This document shows positions 9,786-21,033 of a DNA stretch of 64,000 nucleotides, piece by piece (the stretch's first letter is position 1; each line of letters starts with the position of its first letter). The position numbers and the translations under genes were made by a program. Origin of the DNA: Lolium rigidum. Lineage: Eukaryota > Streptophyta > Magnoliopsida > Poales > Poaceae. The stretch covers positions 214,915,837 to 214,979,836 of the forward strand of contig NC_061514.1 of the NCBI RefSeq assembly GCF_022539505.1. The letters are read 5' to 3'. A model generated the notes under the pieces. The model had not been told where the DNA came from and did not search any database. It saw nothing but the letters and a program-made list of their open reading frames with translations.

Positions 9786-12735
9786 TGAAGCGATTCGACC
9801 CGGTACGTGTTGAATCTCTGTGCTTAATAGTGCTAGTCCCTGGATCAATCGCTAGCACACACAGTTTAAGATGTAATACCAAGAAACAAAGGTCTTTATT
9901 ACATCGCATGATCCGGTAAATTACAAAGTAAACATTACAAATTGCATAGCCCGAAGCCAACATTATATCAGAGGTTACAACGAAACATATCAGCATGGAG
10001 TCCTTCGTCTTCATGTGCCACAGGCGAGCATGTCGAGTATAGACTCGTAACCCTAACCATCGAACCTCACTCGTTCATCGGAATATCTGCAACATAAAAC
10101 GTTGCAGCCACGCAGGGTCAATACATTTGGAATTGTATTGGAAAATGTCACTTTTGGTGGATATATAAATGGCGCCTAACAACTACGTGCTCATTTGGCA
10201 AGTGGAGTTTCGGCTCTTTTGCAGAAAGCGATAGTTTCCCTATCTTTTATAAATAGTTTTATTCTTTAAAAATCATCGTCTAGGAACATATTAGCATAAC
10301 CCATGCCGTCGCAAGACAATTAGCTTCATATGCTCCTAAACATCTATGAACATGCTAGCATAGGCCCATGTAAACACAAGACAACCTAGCTTTGCATGCT
10401 CCTAAACCCATTGTTTGTTCCATCAAGTTTTATTAAGAAATTGGAATGATGAGATCCTCCAAACAGTTCCAGACTCTATTTGCTCATAATGTCCATAACC
10501 GGGGACACGGCTAAGTACTTAGTTTGACACTCTCGAGGGGATGTACACTTTGCCCACATGACCTAGCCAGCCCCTTTTACCATGATGCTCAATTTGCTCA
10601 AATGGTCGGGTGAAAACTAGGACGAGACCTTTCAGAAGTAATACCCCAGACCACCTGACGGGCCCGCTCCCACCTACACACACTACATCATCATGTCACG
10701 TCGGGTCGGGTTCTTACAACCTAATAGTCAAGACAGAGCCCATATGACATGTGGTTGTACTCGGAAGCTACTAAAACAGAAACCTGTCAAATCTCTTTGA
10801 TTCTGGGTGGCCATCCACAAGTGTGATACACACGACCGCCATAGACATGACTCCGTTGTAACCACTCAACATAAACCAAGCAAACCACTTCCACCCAGAT
10901 GATTCATTATCTTAGGTTGTTTTAATACATAAAATCATACTTTCACAATACCACATACCACATCATGAGATCCCAACCACGCATCTACAATAGCAATGCT
11001 AAGCATACTACAATATGGTAGCGACAAAGAACAAGTGTTGAACATGTGGTTATTCTAATAGCTAGGTGATCATAGCATAGCAATATATATATATCTTTAA
11101 AACAATCCTACACATGAATAGCTACTGAAAATAACTACAAAGTGCATAGAAAAATAGTAGGACAAGACGGTGTGTGACACTTGCCTTCAATGTTGTTCAG
11201 ATAATCGTTGCAGTCACACTCGTTGCACTCCGTACAATCTATACGATAAAAACAATACACCACACATGAACAGACAATCAAGAACCAAATAACACACAAC
11301 AATCACAAACAAGATAATTTAGTATTATCATTCCATTTGTTATTTTTCATGTTCGTCTCTTGGTTCGATATGCAAAAGGAATCAATCATATATAGTTTAA
11401 GATCCACAAGGTATATATTCATGAATTAAAAATTGAAGTTCAATGTACATGATTTGAATTGTGTGAACATAGAATGAGTGGTTCCAATGGATATTGATGT
11501 GTAATATAAGGGCATTAGGATATGAATGGATCAAACATGATCTTTGGACTTTGTGATATGGCTTATAGAAGGATATTACTTTAGAGATGAAGCAATGTGA
11601 AGTGAATGTATTCAACTAAACTAAACAGAAATTCTACTGGGTAGAGAGTTTTAATATGATTCATTTGCATAAGGAATCATTTTAAAATAATTTATAGAAT
11701 TTAAGTTATGTCGAAACTACTCAAGTCCTCATATTTAGACTTGAATACTTGCAAATAGTTTTATAAGTTTTAGGCACTGATGTTAATGGACAGGGGACAT
11801 CAATAAGTTACATTTGCAAGAGGAATCATTTGATTTAAATTTATAGAATTTGAACCATGCAGAAAATACTCAAACTTACATATTTAAATTTGAATGTTCG
11901 AAAACAATTCAAAAGTCAAACTTTACTGCACCACTGTGTTCTCCTCATTTTTTTGAGTTCAACGACATATTATTTGTTAGAATCCGAGTTTCCAAACATT
12001 AGTTATGAATTTTACAGGATTAAACATGTCGCGGTTAAATTTTAATGTTGTACGAAAAATTGTCCGAAAAAAATTATCGGATGGAAAAACTCTCTACAGG
12101 AAAGTCGTAGATAATTTAATTATAAACTTAACGCAAGAAGAATCATTGAGAACCGATCTCTAAATTAAGAGATATGAAATATACAATTTTTTTATGTCGA
12201 TGAGCTAGCACAAAACGCACCGATCCATCAATCGGAAACGTGTAAGTTGGTTGCATCCTGATTGGCTGATACTTCGATCTATTTTTAGTTGTTGGGTCAC
12301 AATATGACCGTAAAGAGTGGAAGGTAGGAGCAGCTCACGGTGGGGAGTAGTCTCAATCTCGCAGGATAAACACGGCGCGCGGCGGTCTCGGTCGAGGATG
12401 TCGGCGACGCTGCGGGTGGTCCAGCGGCCAGTACAAGTAGGGAACGGCATGCAGAGCGTCACGGCAAGGTCGCCTGCGTAGTTGTAGCATCCTGGCACGG
12501 TCTCCTGCGGCGGCGAAAGGCGAATGGAGGCGCTCCCGATAACGGCGAACTTGAAATCAACCGAGTCGTCGATTTGTTGCGCGATAAAACAAACCAGGAG
12601 GTTCAGATGATGTGCAAGTTCAGAATAAGAAGGTTGGATCAAGTATTGGTCGGCGGGGCTTACGAATTTTCGTCGGAATTGACGGAATATTGCAGCGGTA
12701 GGCGGGGCTCCGGCGGCGAAATTGGGCGGCCTGGC
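9786..12735 (-). mobile_element. LARD-like element: LTR 3, interrupted
   Basis: Matches 3026-5960 of LTR 2 with few differences and then stops at 12735, where a hAT element starts in the sequence CCTGGC. The remaining part of this LTR should lie beyond the nested insertions but does not appear before the assembly gap or after it. Confidence 0.75.
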
Positions 12736-14180
12736 CAGTGGCGGACGGAGGAAAGAATTGGAGGGGGGCACACCTCAATTTGCATAACCCCTAAAATGTG
12801 AAAAACCTTTGCATAATGAAGTAATGAACAATATACAAGACAAATTCATTGCATTGGAGTTCAACACATTTATCAAATGTGCATGATAACAATACAAATA
12901 GTTCAAAACATTACAAGGGTCTTACATGATAGAATATAGCATAATTAGAAACTTACATCATTTCATCAATCTACGGTTTCGCATTGCCATGAAAGTTTTA
13001 ACAATGGTATCATCACTTACATGAATGAACACCCCTCGCTCGATAAATGTCACTAAGCAATGGTTCAAGAGGTCATCACCCATACTATTTCTCAACTTGT
13101 TTTTCACTAGAGTCATTGCGGAAAATACTCTTTCAACATTCGCCGTCGCCACCGGTAGAAGCAATATCAATTTGAGAAGCATGTAAACTAAATCATAAAC
13201 AACATGCTTTTTTGTTTCAACAAGCTTAATAGAGAGCTCACCAAGATGATTGACACATTTGAATCTATCATCTTTTCTCATGTCATCAATAAAGATCTCA
13301 AGTTGGGGTTCAAGTCTTAACAAATCCATGCTTGATATGTCATTGGGGTAGAATTGAGCAAGTCTCATTACCTTTTGTGCATCATAAGAAGCAAATGAAT
13401 TCACGGGATTCAAAGCCTCCATACAAATAAGCAACTCCATGTTAACCTCGTCAAACCGATTGTCAAGCTCTTGAATAACTTGATCAACAACACCAAGATA
13501 CACTTCTTTTCTATAACGATCATCATTTGTTTGCTTTTCATAATACCGTTGTGATCTTCCATGAGCCACATAATTAGATTCCGGGGAAGGAACTTCAATG
13601 CCATGAGTGTTGCAAAAGAATGTCACCTTTGCAAGAAATCTTTCCCATCCAAGTGATGACCTCATATCCTTCATTTTCTCCTTTGCCAATCCAACAAGCG
13701 CCATTGCATTGAGAATATCTTGATCCTTCTTTTGCAAAGCTATAGACAAGTCATTTGTGTAGCCAAGAACAACAAGCATCAAGTTGAGATTGAAAACAAA
13801 GTCAAATGATTCAAAGGCCGCGGCAACTCCTCTTATTCTTGTCCACTCACTCTTTTGTGAAGGATCTTTTCCAATCCTTACAAGCACCTCAAGTATCACC
13901 GGGTACATATCAACAATGTGTAGAATGGTCTTGTAATGAGAGCCCCATCGAGTATCACCGGGTCTAGATAAACCCATCTCTTGGTTGACTCCACTTCCAC
14001 TTTCAATTTCACCCATCTCAAGTGCTTGTAAAACTTGTTGAGCTCTAACATCTTGAAGCATGTCATGATGCTTGCAAGAAACTCCAATGATATTGAACAA
14101 ATAAGAAACATCATCAAAGAACCACACACATGCTTCATTATCCTTTGCCACGGCAATAAGAACCAATTGAAGTTGGTGTG
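12736..14180 (-). mobile_element. hAT transposon, truncated by insertion
   Basis: The element begins with CAGTGGCGGACGGAGG, a hAT-type terminal sequence, inserted in LTR 3. The eight bases before it (12728-12735, GGCCTGGC) are the candidate target duplication, but the far end is not in the window. A hAT transposase reads on the minus strand toward this terminus, so this is the 3' side of the transposon. It is cut at 14180 by an LTR beginning TGATACGTCT. Confidence 0.8.
12958..14180 (-). pseudogene. hAT-family transposase, C-terminal part
   Basis: About 407 uninterrupted codons ending in a natural stop at 12958-12960. Recognisable pieces, in order, are HQLQLVLIAVAKDNEACVWF near the start, the GDTRWGSHY segment of the RNase H-like core, and near the end LLPVATANVERVFSAMTLVK, the hAT C-terminal dimerisation domain. 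Together they match the plant hAT group annotated as zinc finger MYM-type protein 1-like. The N-terminal zinc finger and first part of the catalytic domain are absent because LTR D interrupts the frame at 14181. Transposases of this group cut and paste DNA in the nucleus. This copy cannot make a full protein, although its remaining frame is clean, which suggests the element was fairly young when it was broken. Confidence 0.85.
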
Positions 14181-14499
14181 TGATACGTCTCAAACGTATC
14201 TATAATTTCTTATGTTCCATGCTAGTTTTATGACAATACTCACATGTTTTATATACACTTTATATCATTTTGATGCATTTTCCGGCACTAACCTATTAAC
14301 AAGATGTCGAAGCGCCAGTTCCTGTTTTCTGCTGTTTTTGGTTTCAGAAATCCTACACAGGAAATATTCTCGGAATTGGACGAAACAAAAGCCCACGGTC
14401 CTATTTTCCACGGAGCCTTCCAGAAGTCCGAAGAGGAGACGAAGAGGGGCGACGAGGCGGCCACACCCTAGGGGGGCGCGGCCCCACCCCTGGCCGCGC
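14181..14499 (+). mobile_element. Athila-type LTR D, first part
   Basis: Starts TGATACGTCTCAAACGTATC, the same start as elements E and F here. It was inserted into the hAT transposase gene and is cut at 14499 by element L. It ends in a GC-rich block that continues at 26884. The upstream pentamer GTGTG (14176-14180) is the candidate target duplication, but the other end of D is not in the window. Confidence 0.8.
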
Positions 14500-15059
14500 T
14501 GTCGTTGCCTAATCGACGGTGCCTCGGAGGAGGGATCCTCACGAGGGGGAGAAGAAATAGGGGCCATAAGGCGGAGTGCACACGAGACGGTGGTACACGA
14601 TTTACCCAGCTTCAGAACACCTGCACGATGACAGGGCCTACTGCTGCTTGTCTGGAATTATCTGGGCGCTTTCGCGTTGTTACAATGAGTTGTGGTTGTG
14701 CCTCTAGGGCTCCCGGGATCCGGCTTATAAAGGCGCACGGATCGAGGGTTTACATGGAGAGTCCTAGCCGGATTACAGGTTGCCTAACTACGGTACAATG
14801 TCTTGCCGTGTACGTCAAGGATCCGCCTTCCCTTATACGTCGTACTGGATCCGGGTTCCATATGGGCCTCCATGGATCCGACTTCCTCCGAAGGTCGGTT
14901 GGGATCCGGCTTCCCTCTCCTGGGCTGGACTTCACCCTTCAGGATCAACAACAACTGGGCCGCCCGATGGGCCACATGCCACACCACCATCTATGGGCCA
15001 CCCGGGCTTGCCAGATCTAGGCACTGTCGATGGTACACCCATGAAGTATACCCACGACA
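14500..15059 (-). repeat. Element L, 3' LTR
   Basis: 560 bases. Compared base by base with 26324-26883 I count 18 differences and no indel (3.2 percent), 15 of them transitions. At the grass LTR rate often assumed (1.3e-8 per site per year) this would mean somewhat over one million years since insertion. That dating is an inference and depends on the rate. The motif CTTATAAAG at about 14724-14732 is a self-complementary TATA-like box. Confidence 0.9.
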
Positions 15060-15076
15060 GTACCCCCAGAGTTCTC
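15060..15076 (-). other. Polypurine tract of element L
   Basis: Minus strand GAGAACTCTGGGGGTAC directly precedes the 3' LTR start TGTCG. The position and purine richness fit a plus-strand primer. Confidence 0.65.
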
Positions 15077-15402
15077 CGAGTTTCACCTCCTGTTTCCGCC
15101 TTGCTAACGCTTCATGAGTTCCGGCAATTTCGGTAACGCGGAGAAACTTGAAGAACTCCAACTTCACATTTTCTTCTTTCCCAACTTTTGGTCGGAAAAT
15201 CCCCTCATCCTGCGGGACTTCATCCATCGACAGCATACGATATGTCTCCGGGTTACTCCCCTGCTTGCGGACAAGAGTTTGCTTATCTTCACGCTGCTAC
15301 CCGGAACCTTAAACGATTCAAACGGTTCCGCCAATCTTGGCGCCATTTTCGCGCAGTTTGGGCGGTAAACTAGCCTTAGCCGTGTTTATTGCTTAGGGTT
15401 TT

Positions 15403-15489
15403 CGACACGTGTCGCTCATCCAACGGTGCGACGCTTGCGTTCCGACCACAGGATGAGGAGCACGAATCTCTTCCCTCGGCCTATAAATA
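15403..15489 (+). promoter_or_regulatory. Promoter of the antisense gene in L: G-box and TATA box
   Basis: A perfect 12-base palindrome CGACACGTGTCG (15403-15414) contains the plant G-box CACGTG, and 70 bases further is TATAAATA (15482-15489). Downstream lie a leader of about 200 bases, an intron with GTAAGT and TTTTCAG borders (15713-15818), and an ATG at 15819 right after the acceptor. The arrangement looks like an ordinary nuclear gene promoter reading opposite to gag-pol. G-box binding (bZIP or bHLH factors) is inferred from the motif only. Confidence 0.65.
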
Positions 15490-15818
15490 TCCACCGTCTC
15501 ACCCTGATTACCTCATTCTCACCCCATTCACCTCTCAGCGCAGCGCCGCCTCCGAGCTCTTCCTCCGCCGTACCGGAGTCTGCCGGAATCTCGCCGGAGT
15601 TTCGCCGGAGTCGCTTCGCCGCCGTGCCGTGTTCTTCCTGTTCTTAACTTCAGCGAGCCACCGCGCCAAAACCTCGTCGCCGGCGACTCCGACCACCGCG
15701 GAAACCATTCCGGTAAGTCCTCGAGCTTCGTCTTCGCGCCGTAGTTGGTAGGGATGAGTCTAGGGTTTCAACTCTGGATCCGACTAAGCCAGCTCTTCCG
15801 CCATGCTTTCCTTTTCAG

Positions 15819-18800
15819 ATGTCTTCTACAACTCCGCCCCCTTGAACCGAGCCGATCATGGCAACACCTCTCTCCACCGCCCCCACCTTTTGTCCCCGTT
15901 CAGCTGGATCCTCCCAAGGATTCCGGCAAGAACGTAGAGGGAACATCCGCTAACCCAGAGAAAGCCTCCGGAGCAGATCAAGCAGAGCAGAAGGCGGAAG
16001 AAGCGGCTGCCAAAAATCAAAGGCTCGCCAGCGGGACAGCGAAGCCAAGGGGAAATGGTGGCCCTGCACCACCACCGTAACAGAACTCAACAACCTCGAG
16101 GCGGAGGGCTTCCTAAGGCCCGGATCCTGGCGGACGGTTCCGGGTTCTCTGGCTCCAGCTCCCGAGGCCGGAGAGATGGTGGTGACCAAGGCGCTTGTGG
16201 AGCGCGGCTTCTCATTTCCTCCGAGTGATTTCTTCTCGGAAATCTTGAAGGAGTATGGGCTCCAGCCTCACAACATATCCCCAAACAGCGTCCTGGCCAT
16301 CAGTAATCACGTCACTCTTTGTGAAGGCCCTCTCCGGGTACCTCCAGAACTTTCTCTCTTTCAGTACTATTTCTCCGTCAAAAAGGAGAAAATTCCTAAA
16401 GCTTCCGAGTTGGCCACCTGTGGGTCAATCACCTTTATGCACCGCCCCGGCCGCGTCTACCCTCCAACCAATCGCCACGAATCCGCACGATATTGGTCGG
16501 GAGGCTTCTTCTATTTGAAGGACGTTTCCGACCCGGCGAGCGAGAGGGTGCTGCCGCCCTTCAAGAATAGCCCCGCCAGCGAGACTCCAGCCTGGACGCA
16601 ATGTCCTCATCTTTCCGAGTCGCCTCAGCTGACCCGTGCAGTTAGGCAGATCTGCAAGCTGACGGAGGAAGGTCTGTCGAGGAAGGACCTCACCATGTCC
16701 TGGTTCACCAAGCGGATCCAACCACTTCAACATCGGGACCGCCTGATGTTCCAATACACGGGGCGTGACGATCCTATGCGCGCTTCTAAGGACAACCTCT
16801 CCGCCGACGCCATCGACAAGTGGATCCGACTCCTCATCAAGATTCCGCGTGATCTTCATATTCACGTGTGTAACAAGGACATCCACACCAACGGCTCCGG
16901 GACTTCGGTACGTTGTCTTGTCTCAACCGCTGATTCCTTTGTAATCTGAAATTTTGTCTAAGTATCGGCTCGGTAACATAGCTCGAAGCCCTCGAGGAAG
17001 GCGATCTCGAAACTCTCCTTCGGGTCCCTCAAGCGGGCAACACTGATCCGGAAGCCGCATCGGAGGCGGAAGCTCCCGAGGTTCCGCGCCCCTCCAAGAG
17101 AAAGAGGGCTGCTCCCTCCAGCCCTGCAGCCAAACGTGCCCGCGAGGTGCCTAGCACCGCGGCTACCCGCAAGGCGGAGGCGGAGAAGAAGCGCCTCAAG
17201 CTTATCGACACCAGCAACAGAGCCCAACCTGACATTCACCATTTTTTCAAGCCTTCCGCTCGATTTCCGAATTAAAATCCCTCTGTCATCATGAATCAGC
17301 ACATACTTAGTCATTATGCTTTTCCCTTTGCGCAACAGAAGTTCCGGAAGCCAGCCCCCCAAGGCCCCAAAGGCCCCCAAGAAGAGAACCAAGCCATCTC
17401 CAGCTTCCATACCAGTCACACCGGAAGTCGAGGTTCCGCCCAAGGCATCCTCAACCACCAAGCCGGATCCCAAGGACATCATCAACATCGATGACCTCCC
17501 CGAAGACCCAACTGCCGGTACCGGCCACGATGATTCTGGCAAGGGCGCATCCTCGTCTGCGCCTCCACCTGAGCAGCCCACCGCCACCTCAGCTGAGCCT
17601 ACGGCTGAGCAATACGAGCAGAAAGTGCAGCTAATTCGTCCCACTGGCACGCCCCAAACTCATCCTCACCTTTCTCCATTTCTGCAAAAGCCCCATCTTT
17701 CACAACGCCACGCGGAAGTTTCCGCCATGATGTACAAGGTGTGGGGGCCTGCGAATACGGAAATGCAGGAGCTCTCCGACCTCGAGAGTGATCTCAAGGT
17801 CTTCTTTGCTAAGCACAAGGACGTGCGCCAGGTAACACTAGCCCCCAAGCATTGGGTTAGACATTTTTTCCGTGTAACATGTGTTAGCCGATGCTTTTTT
17901 TTTCGATATGCACCTTAGCCGAAAATTTAAAATTTTCTCAACCCAAGACTTTGAACTCCTCGCTAGCCCCCAGAATTTTGAATTTCCGGCTAACTCCTGT
18001 CTGCCTCTCAGAACACGCGGAAGCTGCACGAAGACCTGCGCGTCCATGTGCTGGAGCAAATGACGGAGATAGAGGGGCTGCGCCAGAATGCTGAAAATAG
18101 CCAAAAGGCTATAAAGCACCTAGAGACCCGCCTAAACAGTGAGAACTCCGGGTTAGATCTGAATCTTGCTATGAACCTTTATGATGCATAACATGTGTGA
18201 TTTTCCGCCTACGAACGCAAGCGCACACATCGCGACTCGCCAAAGTCCAAGTTCTCGAGCGAAAATGAATCCCTAATAACTTTCAAGAATCCTCGAGGAG
18301 ACTTGGGAAGAAGAGCATGCCCGCGACATGGCGGATCTTGCGGAGAAACTCAAGAAGAGCCAGCAAAGGGTATCAACCTTAGCGGCTAAAAACAAGAGTC
18401 AAGAGGCGGAGGCGGAGGCTATCGACAAGATGATCTTCCGTAAGAAACTTCCTTGTTTAATTCCGACTTCCTCACATTTTTTTCTATGTCCATGGAAGAA
18501 CTGATCGTCATTTTCGCAGCGAGTCTTAGCTTTGAATGGACCAAGGATTCAACCCTCAAGAGGACGGAAGCATATGATGAAGCGCGGAGTTCCATTGACG
18601 AGCTGGTCGAGGCGTGTCGCGAAATTGCCAAATCCCTGTCCTTAAAGAGAGCCAAAACCACAGTGATAGACACTATGTCCAGGCTTATGAAGCAGGTGCC
18701 GGAGCTTATCAAATATTGGCAAGAATCTTCTGCTCGCGGAGTCACCTCACTCGTCTTAGCCACCTGCAAAGCGCACTTCCCCACCATGAAGTTCGCGGAC

Positions 18801-19096
18801 GTTGCGCGCGACACTCCTAAGGGCGCTCCATCCTCGCGGAAACCCAAGGGTTTGATCGGCTCTTTGTTGGGCGAGTTAATCACTCGTTCTGGTATAACAA
18901 GTACGATCTCCCCAAGGGCTTCTCGGACGCGGAAGATGAAGAGGAAGGTGCCGATGAGGGCGACGCGGAGGGCTCTAAATCGAGCGCTGATCAATCCGAG
19001 GAATACTCTGATGGCAACTCCGGCATTGGCTCCGGTGACGACTCTGGCGATGGCTCCGCCTATGTAGCATCTGATGAGGATCAATCCTATGAATAG
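15819..19096 (+). pseudogene. Antisense additional gene of Tat-type element L (spliced, decayed)
   Basis: A multi-exon gene convergent with pol. Likely exons are 15819-16907, 16982-about 17256, 17339-17831, 18012-about 18140, about 18290-18439 and 18520-19096, most with GT...AG borders. The main exon encodes, from about 16056 to 16907, the globular domain known as putative gypsy-type transposon (PF04195, Transposase_28), with motifs such as VERGFSFPPSDFF. The next exon carries a basic bipartite signal, PSKRKRAAPSSPAAKRAR, that looks like nuclear targeting. Later exons are coiled-coil-like and rich in E, K, Q and A. The last exon ends in an acidic tail and a TAG at 19094-19096. At least two frameshifts, one just after the ATG and one near 16030, and one near 18840 disable it. 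The role of this protein family is not established, and a DNA- or chromatin-bound nuclear role is inference. Confidence 0.7.
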
Positions 19097-19677
19097 AAAT
19101 CCTGTGAAACAAATCAAACTGCTGTATCATTTTGGCCCCGGAGTGGCTTTGTAAGATAACTTAAAATCATAAGTAGCTAGGGACGAAAACATGTGTGAAT
19201 GGGCGGAAACAACTTATCCTGCTATCCGTTAATGTTATTTGCATGTTTCGTTTTGCTGGAAAGCAAGTGCTGATTTCTATGTTTTCCGGCTTACTCGCTT
19301 GACCTTCCGCGAGCCGGAAGACCTTTAGCCGGAAACGCTTGCCAGCGGCGACGAAGCCCAATGGCAGTCCGTCAATAACCGCGGAAACAAGCCCCCAGCC
19401 AAGGTGCCGGAAATCGCTACTAGGAATCCACGAATTCGCAGCAGAAAATATTTCCACCAGAAAACTTAAGCTTACGTCCTAAAGGACGATTTTTGAAAAT
19501 CACAACTTTCATACACGCCTAGGCGGAAACCTCCAGCTCTGCGGTTTTAGTTGGAAAACATACACGATCTAAAAAATGAACAATTTAAAGGAGGTAAAAG
19601 ACTCAGAGAGTGAACCAAAAGCTTTGTTTCATTGATCATGTATAACTATTACAAAGCATGTAACTCGGAAAATTGTG
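19097..19677. other. Spacer between convergent genes of L
   Basis: 580 bases between the stop of the antisense gene and the end of the integrase frame. I see no conserved open frame. Both transcripts should end here, but I cannot point to a definite polyadenylation site. Confidence 0.5.
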
Positions 19678-21033
19678 CTAAGTGTGGAAAGCACATAGCT
19701 GTGCAATGTTCCAAGGGCGATCTGTTTCGTCGTAGATGTCATCCGGATCCTCTCTCTTGCGTTTCCGGTGCCAATTAGTTGGTCTGTCTTTTAACTCCCG
19801 GAAATCAACAAGGTAGTATGATCCATTGTGAAGTACTTTGCTAACGACAAAGGGTCCTTCCCATGGAGATTGCAGCTTATGGTCTTTCACCTGACGAAGG
19901 CGGAGGACCAAGTCTCCGGCCATGAATGAGCGATTCCGAACTCGACGGCTGTGATAGCGTCGGAGTTTCTGCTGGTATATGGTGGAGCGTTGGTCAGCTA
20001 GGTTCTGAGCTTCTTCTATCAGGTCCACAGATAGCTGTCTGGCCTCGTCAGCAGTTTCTTCATTATAGGCAGAGACTCGCGGTGAATCGTGGATGATGTC
20101 AGAGGGGAGCACGGCTTCGGATCCGTATACCAGGAAGAACGGGGTAAATCCGGTTGATCTGTTAGGGGTAGTTCGCAAACTCCACAAAACAGAGTCTAAT
20201 TCCTCCGCCCAAGCTCAAGCTGCGCGTCGCAGCGGTTCTTCAAGGCGTGGTTTAATTCCGGATAGTATGAGGCCGTTGGCTCTTTCGACCTGACCATTGG
20301 ATTGTGGGTGAGCCATTGATGCTAGGTCAAGCCGGATCCCTACGTCATGGCAATAATCCTTTAATTCTCCTTGTGCGAAGTTTGTGCCATTATCTGTGAT
20401 TATGCTGTGTGGGATGTCGAATCTCGTCACGAGGCTGCAGACAAATTTTAGTGTCGTAGCACCATCGGCTTTTCTCACTGGCTTCGCCTCGACCCACTTA
20501 CTGAACTTGTCAACAGCGACCAAGAGGTACTCGAAACCGCCAGGAGATGATTTCTTTAGTTTACCAACCATATCGAGCCCCCAGACCGCAAATGGCCAGG
20601 TGATAGGGATGGTCTTCAGCTCTTGGGATGGAGCGTTTGGTTGAGTAGCGTAGTACTGGCAACCTCGGCAGGTCTTTACCAGCTTGTCAGCATCTTCTTT
20701 AGCTGTGAGCCAGTAAAACCCAAGCCGAAAAGCTTTTGCAACGAGTGACCTGGGGGCGGCATGATGCCCGCAGTCCCCTGCATGGATCTCTCTGAGTATC
20801 TCAATACCATCTTGGTTAGAGACGCATTTGAGAAATACTCCTGTTGCGCTTCGTTTGTAGAGCTGTCCGTCAACGATTGTGTAGGATCTTGCTCCTCTGA
20901 TGATCTGTCGTGCGAGGACCTCATCCTCAGGCAACTTCTGATCGATGAGGTAGTCCAGGAAAGGCTGCGTCCAGGCTGGAATGATAGCCATCACTTCTCT
21001 AGCCGGAGATTTGTATCTGAAGCTTCTGTCCAA
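19678..21033 (-). pseudogene. Integrase of element L
   Basis: Reads from about 21033 down to 19678 in one frame with a single stop near 20213. The N-terminal zinc-binding part contains the H-H-C-C residues (HAGDCGHH ... CRGCQYY). The catalytic core shows the D-D-E residues in WGLDMVGKL, ITDNGTNFAQ and QSNGQVERANG. The C-terminal part includes WSLRTTPNRSTGFTPFFLVYG and a GPF/Y-like WEGPFVVSKV, then ends at the stop. Integrase inserts the cDNA into the chromosome. The 5' end of this frame joins RT-RNase H at a deletion breakpoint, so it is out of frame with the upstream part of pol. Confidence 0.85.

Noticed and set aside
14505..15136. Overlapping open frames in the L LTRs (also 26125-26945)
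   Set aside because: They lie within LTR sequence on both strands, overlap each other and carry no recognisable domain.
16425..17650. Minus-strand open frames opposite the antisense gene of L
   Set aside because: They are complements of the PF04195-type exon and of Lys/Pro-rich exons, and contain no motif of their own.
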